This document shows, one piece after another, positions 5,887 to 10,233 of a stretch of DNA of 10,233 nt (within the stretch, counting starts at the first letter, position 1; the number at the start of each line of letters is the position of its first letter). The notes beneath the pieces are model-generated. The model saw only the letters and a program-made list of their open reading frames with translations. It was not told where the DNA came from and did not search any database. Both the position numbers and the translations under genes were made by a program. Source of the stretch: JBHJGU01 sp050331475 (GTDB lineage: Bacteria; Pseudomonadota; Alphaproteobacteria; Caulobacterales; Maricaulaceae); assembly GCA_050331475.1 (NCBI GenBank), contig JBHJGU010000114.1:1-10233 (forward strand). The letters are read 5' to 3'.

Positions 5887-8847
5887 TCATTCGGCTAAGG
5901 CTTCCTCGAGGAAGGCTTCCAGTTCAGCGAGGTGTTTCGACATTAAGCCGACGGCGGTGGAGGCCGATGCGGGCCGGCCGACATAACGCGGGCGACGGTG
6001 CTTGGCTTCAATCTTTTCAAGCACCCATTCCAGATTGGGCTCCATAAAGGTCCAAGCGCCCATGTTTTTTGGCTCTTCTTGGCACCACACCATGTCGGCG
6101 TTGGGAAACCGCTTGAGTTCGGCGAGCATGGACATGGCGGGGAAGGGGTAGAATTGCTCAACGCGCAAAAGATACACATCGTCAACGCCGCGTTTTTCCC
6201 GAGCGTCCAGCAAATCGAAGTAAACCTTACCCGAACACATCACCACCCGGCGGATCTCCGCGTCTGGCTTGAGCCGTGTCTCCGTCAATTCCTGTGGGTG
6301 CTCCGCGTCGTCCCACAACACCCGGTGGAAGGACGATCCGGGGCCAAAGTCCGAAAGCTTAGAAACGCATTTTTTATGCCGCAGCAAAGACTTCGGCGTC
6401 ATCAGGATCAGCGGTTTCCGGAAATTTCGATGAATTTGCCGTCGCAGAATATGGAAGTAATTCGCTGGCGTCGAACAATTTGCAACCTGCATATTGTCTT
6501 CCGCACACATTTGTAGATAGCGCTCAAGCCGGGCGGAGGAGTGTTCCGGCCCTTGGCCCTCATAACCATGGGGCAGCAGCATGACCAAGCCGGACATGCG
6601 CAGCCATTTTCGCTCGCCTGACGAAATGAACTGGTCGACCATGACTTGAGCCCCGTTGGCGAAATCGCCGAACTGCGCCTCCCATAGGGTTAGGGTGTTC
6701 GGATCGGCCAGCGAATAACCGTACTCAAAACCCAAAACCGCAAATTCGGAGAGCATGGAGTCGATGACCTCATAGCTCGCCTGGCTTTCGCTCACATGGT
6801 TGAGCGGGGTGTAGCCCGCTTCCGTCTGCTGATCGATGATATGGCTGTGACGCTGTGAGAACGTGCCCCGGCCGCAATCCTGCCCCGAGAGGCGGATCGG
6901 GAAGCCCTCGTCCAACAAGGCGGCAAACGCCAAATGTTCGGCGGTGGCCCAATCAATGCCTTCGCCCGCTTCGATCACCTTGCGACGGTTTTCGATCACC
7001 CGGCGCAAGGTGCGGTGGCAGTTGATCTCGTCGGGGATGTGGGTGAAGGCGCGGCCAAGTTCAGTCAGCCGCCCAGCGTCCACGGCCGTTTCCCCGCGCC
7101 GATCGTCGCTTTCAGGCAAGCCTAGACCCGACCATTGCCCGTCCAGCCAATCCGCTTTGTTGGCGCGGTAATCCTTGCCGGCCTCGAACTCTTGATCCAG
7201 GAATTCATCGAACTCTTTTAACCAGGTCGAGACGTCTTCCGAACTGACGACGCCCTCCTCAATTAAGCGTTCGGCGTAAATTTCGCGCGCCGTCCGCTGT
7301 TCTTTGATCCGCTGATACATCAGGGGCTGGGTGAAAGACGGATCATCACCTTCATTGTGACCGAACCGCCGATAACAGAACATATCGATGACGACATCTT
7401 TAGCGAATTTTTGCCGATACTCAGTGGCCACCTTGGCCGCGAACACCACAGCTTCGGGATCGTCGCCATTTACGTGTAAAATCGGCGCTTGCACCATCAA
7501 AGCGACATCGGACGGATTAGGCGAGGAGCGGCTATCCTTGGGGCTTGTGGTGAAGCCGATCTGATTGTTGACGATCACATGGATCGCCCCGCCCGTGCGA
7601 TGGCCCTTGAGCCCTGACAGACCGAAGCACTCCGCCACCACGCCTTGGCCCGCGAACGCCGCATCGCCGTGGAGCAGAAGCGGCAGCACTTTGGTGCGCT
7701 CCAGAACGTCATGGCAGACCTTGCAATCAAGAGCCTGCTTCGCCCGCGACTTACCCAGCACCACAGGGTTGACCGCTTCGAGGTGAGACGGGTTGGCGGT
7801 GAGCGAAAGGTGCACATTATTGCCGTCAAAGGCGCGATCCGAGGAGGCGCCTAGATGGTATTTCACATCGCCCGAGCCGCCCGCGTCTTCGGGTGTGGTC
7901 GAGCCGCCTTGGAATTCGTGGAACACTTGGTGATAAGGCTTGCCCATCACCGCAGCGAGGACATTAAGCCGGCCCCGGTGAGGCATGCCCAGAACAATAT
8001 CCTCAACCCCTAAGGCGCCGCCGCGTTTAATAATCTGCTCAAGGGCGGGAACAATGGCCTCCCCGCCGTCAATGCCGAAGCGCTTGGTGCCGGGATATCG
8101 CTTGTGGAGGAATTTCTCGAACGCCTCGGTTTCGATGATTTTGAGCAGGATCGCTTTCTTACCTTCTTGGGTGAAGGCGATTTCCTTATCCGGACCTTCA
8201 ATGCGTTCCTGAACCCAGCGTTTTTCCTGCGGGTTCGAGATGTGCATGAACTCAATGCCCAGGGTCGAGCAATAGGTCCGTCTCAAGATCTCCAGCATTT
8301 GCCGGACCGTCGCGGTCTCCAGCCCTAAAACGTTATCGATGAAAATCGGCCGATCGTAATCAGCTTCTGTGAAGCCGTAGGAGGCGGGGTCCAATTCCGG
8401 CTGCTCACCGAAACTGGCGATGCCCAATGGGTCGAGCTTGGCGGCCAAATGCCCCCGGATCCGATAGGCGCGAACCATCATGATCGCGCGGATCGAATCG
8501 AGCGCGGCGCGACGAACCGCTTCCGCACTCAATTCGGGATTACGAGCGGCGATCTTCTCCGCGACTTTCTTTTCCGCTTTGGCGGGGGCGTCCTCGACCC
8601 AATCGCCGTCAAGCGCAGAGATGCGCTCATCGCGCGGGCTAGGCGGCCAATCCGCACGCGCCCAGGACGGCCCGTCCGCCACACTGTCCGCCCCGTCGAG
8701 CAAGCCGCCCCAGCCTTCGGGCGCGGCCGCGGGGTTATCGCGATAGGCCACCGCCATGGCCTCCAGATACGAGGCGTTGGCGCCGTCCAAATAAGAGGCG
8801 TCGCGCAAGGCGGGATCGGGTTGGGGTGTGCGAGTGTCGTCCGGCAT
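5887..8847 (-). CDS. sucA: 2-oxoglutarate dehydrogenase E1 component
   Basis: A 986-residue thiamine-diphosphate enzyme that decarboxylates 2-oxoglutarate and passes the succinyl group to the SucB lipoyl arm. The N-terminus SYLDGANASYLEAMAVAYRD (18-37) is the conserved E2-binding helix. The family motif RAYRIRGHLAAKLDPLG (126-142) is present. The catalytic region holds GMPHRGRLNVL (287-297), LTANPSHLEAVNPVVLGK (349-366), the ThDP/Mg site GDAAFAGQGVVAE (394-406) with IVNNQIGFTT (425-434), and YRRFGHNEGDDP (492-503). The C-terminal part includes the transketolase-type pyrimidine-binding domain (QDCGRGTFSQRHS) and EEPKNMGAW. The length matches alphaproteobacterial E1 proteins (about 950-1000). 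ATG 8847 puts the N-terminal motif at the usual distance. It follows sucD by 83 bp on the same strand. No lesion is seen. Confidence 0.96.
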   Translation of the reverse strand: MPDDTRTPQPDPALRDASYLDGANASYLEAMAVAYRDNPAAAPEGWGGLLDGADSVADGPSWARADWPPSPRDERISALDGDWVEDAPAKAEKKVAEKIAARNPELSAEAVRRAALDSIRAIMMVRAYRIRGHLAAKLDPLGIASFGEQPELDPASYGFTEADYDRPIFIDNVLGLETATVRQMLEILRRTYCSTLGIEFMHISNPQEKRWVQERIEGPDKEIAFTQEGKKAILLKIIETEAFEKFLHKRYPGTKRFGIDGGEAIVPALEQIIKRGGALGVEDIVLGMPHRGRLNVLAAVMGKPYHQVFHEFQGGSTTPEDAGGSGDVKYHLGASSDRAFDGNNVHLSLTANPSHLEAVNPVVLGKSRAKQALDCKVCHDVLERTKVLPLLLHGDAAFAGQGVVAECFGLSGLKGHRTGGAIHVIVNNQIGFTTSPKDSRSSPNPSDVALMVQAPILHVNGDDPEAVVFAAKVATEYRQKFAKDVVIDMFCYRRFGHNEGDDPSFTQPLMYQRIKEQRTAREIYAERLIEEGVVSSEDVSTWLKEFDEFLDQEFEAGKDYRANKADWLDGQWSGLGLPESDDRRGETAVDAGRLTELGRAFTHIPDEINCHRTLRRVIENRRKVIEAGEGIDWATAEHLAFAALLDEGFPIRLSGQDCGRGTFSQRHSHIIDQQTEAGYTPLNHVSESQASYEVIDSMLSEFAVLGFEYGYSLADPNTLTLWEAQFGDFANGAQVMVDQFISSGERKWLRMSGLVMLLPHGYEGQGPEHSSARLERYLQMCAEDNMQVANCSTPANYFHILRRQIHRNFRKPLILMTPKSLLRHKKCVSKLSDFGPGSSFHRVLWDDAEHPQELTETRLKPDAEIRRVVMCSGKVYFDLLDAREKRGVDDVYLLRVEQFYPFPAMSMLAELKRFPNADMVWCQEEPKNMGAWTFMEPNLEWVLEKIEAKHRRPRYVGRPASASTAVGLMSKHLAELEAFLEEALAE

Positions 8848-8882
8848 AGGGTGTCCGTTCCGTGCAAAGCCGGAGGTCGGAG

Positions 8883-8907
8883 GGGGCGCGCGAACCTCGC
8901 CCGCCCC
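8883..8907 (-). other. GC-rich hairpin in the sucD-sucA spacer
   Basis: GGGGCG (8883-8888) and CGCCCC (8902-8907) can form a 6-bp stem with a 13-nt loop in the 83-bp spacer, about 35 bases before the sucA start. It could tune expression or stability between sucD and sucA. In DNA this GC-rich a short stem may be chance. Confidence 0.25.
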
Positions 8908-8930
8908 GGCCGCCGGATACGCGTGTCAGG

Positions 8931-9815
8931 TTAGCCGTTTAAAACGCCGGCTAAGGTGGCGCCCAAGCGCGCCGGGCTGTCGGCGACGACAATCCCAGCC
9001 GAACGCATGGCTTCGATTTTATCCTCTGCGCCGCCTTTGCCGCCCGCGACAATCGCACCAGCGTGACCCATTGTGCGGCCTTTCGGCGCGGTTCGGCCGG
9101 CGATGAAGCCGACGGTCGGTTTTCGCCGACCCTTGGCGGCTTCCTCTTTGAGGAATTGGGCGGCGTCTTCTTCCGCCGATCCGCCGATTTCCCCAATCAT
9201 GATGATGGATTGGGTCTCCTCATCGTCCAAAAACAGTTCCAGCGCGTCGATGAACTCTGTGCCTTTAACGGGATCGCCGCCAATTCCGATACAGGTGGAC
9301 TGTCCGAGCCCCTCCTGGGTCGTTTGAAACACCGCCTCATAGGTGAGGGTCCCGGACCGAGACACAATGCCCACCGAACCCCGCTGGTGAATGTGACCGG
9401 GCATAATGCCGATCTTACAGGCGTCCGGGGTGATCACGCCGGGGCAGTTTGGTCCGACCAAGCGGGACTTTGAGCCGTCGAGCGCGCGCTTGACCTTCAC
9501 CATGTCGAGCACCGGAATGCCTTCGGTGATACAGACGATGAGCGGGATCTCCGCGGCGATCGCCTCCAGAATCGAGTCCGCGGCGAAGGGCGGGGGCACG
9601 TAGATCGCGCTGGCGTCCGCGCCGACCCGCTCTTTAGCCTCGAGCACCGTATCAAACACCGGCAGCCCCAAATGCTCGGTCCCGCCTTTGCCGGGCGTGA
9701 CACCGCCGGTCATCCGGGTGCCATAGGCGATGGCCTGTTCGGTGTGGAAGGTGCCGTTTTTACCGGTCAGCCCCTGGCAGATGACTTTGGTGTCTTTATT
9801 CACGAGCACGGACAT
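8931..9815 (-). CDS. sucD: Succinyl-CoA synthetase (ADP/GDP-forming), alpha subunit
   Basis: A 294-residue subunit that binds CoA and carries the phosphohistidine in the reversible conversion of succinyl-CoA, NDP and phosphate to succinate, CoA and NTP. The N-terminal CoA-binding Rossmann domain shows VICQGLTGKNGTFHTEQAI (11-29), GVTPGKGG (38-45) and the CITEGIPVLD segment (95-104). GPNCPGVITP (121-130) links to the ligase domain, which has RSGTLTYE (153-160), GIGGDP (177-182) and GHAGAI (250-255) with the phosphorylated His251. The length is normal for the family (about 290). ATG 9815 has AGGGAAGGGA 8 bases upstream. It needs a beta subunit (SucC), usually encoded directly upstream; here a coiled-coil gene occupies that position with an 18-bp gap, so sucC must be further right or elsewhere. 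Confidence 0.96.
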   Translation of the reverse strand: MSVLVNKDTKVICQGLTGKNGTFHTEQAIAYGTRMTGGVTPGKGGTEHLGLPVFDTVLEAKERVGADASAIYVPPPFAADSILEAIAAEIPLIVCITEGIPVLDMVKVKRALDGSKSRLVGPNCPGVITPDACKIGIMPGHIHQRGSVGIVSRSGTLTYEAVFQTTQEGLGQSTCIGIGGDPVKGTEFIDALELFLDDEETQSIIMIGEIGGSAEEDAAQFLKEEAAKGRRKPTVGFIAGRTAPKGRTMGHAGAIVAGGKGGAEDKIEAMRSAGIVVADSPARLGATLAGVLNG

Positions 9816-9833
9816 GGCGGAGGTCCCTTCCCT

Positions 9834-10223
9834 CTAGCCGGAGAATTTCAGGAAGGCGCCGAGCAAACCGCTGGCGCCGAGAATGAGAACGGTCATGCGC
9901 AATTGCAGGCTATCGATCTTGTGGTCGAGGCGCTGCATCTCGGAGCGGAGGCTTTGAATTTCAGTCTGCATGTCGTTGCGTAGGCTTTGAATTTCAGTCT
10001 GCATCTCGGAGCGCAGGCTTTGAATTTCAGCCTGATTTTCTGAATGCAACCGGTACATTTCATTGCGGACATTTTGCGTCTCTGTCTGCACCTCGGCGCG
10101 GAGGCTTTGTATTTCGGTCTGAAACACGGTGCGCAGGCATTGTATTTCGGCCTGAAACGCGGTGCGCAGGCTTTGTAATTCGGTCTGCATCGCCGTGCGC
10201 ATCCTTTGGAATTCCGGCAGCAT
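9834..10223 (-). CDS. Hendecad-repeat coiled-coil protein with C-terminal membrane segment (start may lie outside the window)
   Basis: At least 129 residues. Five 11-residue units (1-55; for example MQTELQSLRTA, FQTEIQSLRAE), a 7-residue insert MYRLHSE, then three nearly identical units (63-95: NQAEIQSLRSE, MQTEIQSLRND, MQTEIQSLRSE), a variant unit (96-109), and a hydrophobic tail MTVLILGASGLLGAFLKF (110-127). Hydrophobic residues recur in an 11-residue pattern, which predicts a long right-handed or straight coiled coil ending at a membrane. The architecture is like DUF1640/CCDC90-type proteins, but I cannot claim homology. It ends with TAG 18 bp before the sucD ATG and shares its strand, so it is probably in the same operon. 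The frame stays open to the window edge (codons R-H-G precede the ATG), so the true start may be upstream. Function unknown; membrane-anchored oligomerisation is inferred. Confidence 0.65.
   Translation of the reverse strand: MLPEFQRMRTAMQTELQSLRTAFQAEIQCLRTVFQTEIQSLRAEVQTETQNVRNEMYRLHSENQAEIQSLRSEMQTEIQSLRNDMQTEIQSLRSEMQRLDHKIDSLQLRMTVLILGASGLLGAFLKFSG
9939..10223 (-). repeat. 33-bp tandem repeats encoding 11-residue units
   Basis: Two blocks: 9939-10037 (three units, very similar) and 10059-10223 (five more divergent units), separated by a 21-base insert. The shared core on the plus strand is close to CTTTGAATTTCAGTCTGCAT. High similarity of the three-unit block suggests recent expansion by slippage or recombination, so copy number may vary between strains. 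Confidence 0.7.
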
Positions 10224-10233
10224 CCCGTGCCGC

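Noticed and set aside
8449..8934. 161-codon frame antisense to the sucA start
   Set aside because: Arg-rich composition and no motif; explained by the real sucA gene on the other strand.
1..10233. CRISPR array, tRNA or rRNA genes
   Set aside because: No regularly spaced direct repeats of CRISPR type, no cloverleaf-like TTCGA arms in context and no rRNA-like sequence were seen; the only tandem repeat is the in-frame 33-bp coding repeat.

Overview
The window looks like alphaproteobacterial chromosome. The right two thirds is GC-rich and carries a minus-strand operon with the typical alphaproteobacterial order sucD - sucA - sucB: succinyl-CoA synthetase alpha subunit, 2-oxoglutarate dehydrogenase E1, and its E2 succinyltransferase. 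The E2 has two lipoyl domains. The family or genus cannot be fixed from these proteins by eye.

Layout from left to right. (1) 1-140: the 3' end of an IS630-type transposase and probably the right end of that element. (2) About 141-577: a TonB C-terminal-like domain whose 5' part appears to be lost, next to the insertion sequence. (3) 760-1422: a HigBA2-type toxin-antitoxin locus. The RelE-like toxin reading frame is broken by an in-frame TGA and a frameshift, while the HTH antitoxin is intact; a dyad overlaps the toxin start. (4) About 1500-4000: a strongly AT-rich insert carrying a two-gene minus-strand operon. It encodes an ABC/AAA-type ATPase (440 aa) and an HNH nuclease (210 aa) that overlap by 4 bp, which is the arrangement of the Septu anti-phage system (PtuA/PtuB). 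(5) About 4020-4300: a GC-rich, gene-free stretch full of inverted repeats. (6) 4302-9815: sucB, sucA and sucD. (7) 9834 to the right edge: a short coiled-coil protein built from 11-residue repeats with a C-terminal hydrophobic segment, sitting 18 bp upstream of sucD where sucC would normally be.

The suc genes work together in the TCA cycle. SucA and SucB (with E3, not seen here) make succinyl-CoA from 2-oxoglutarate, and SucD with SucC converts it to succinate with NTP formation. Everything left of sucB looks like accessory DNA that collected downstream of this housekeeping operon: IS debris, a decayed toxin-antitoxin locus and a defence island of foreign base composition. The clearest 'system' here is the Septu-like pair. 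The least explained features are the hendecad-repeat protein at the head of the visible suc operon and the dyad-rich block 4020-4225.
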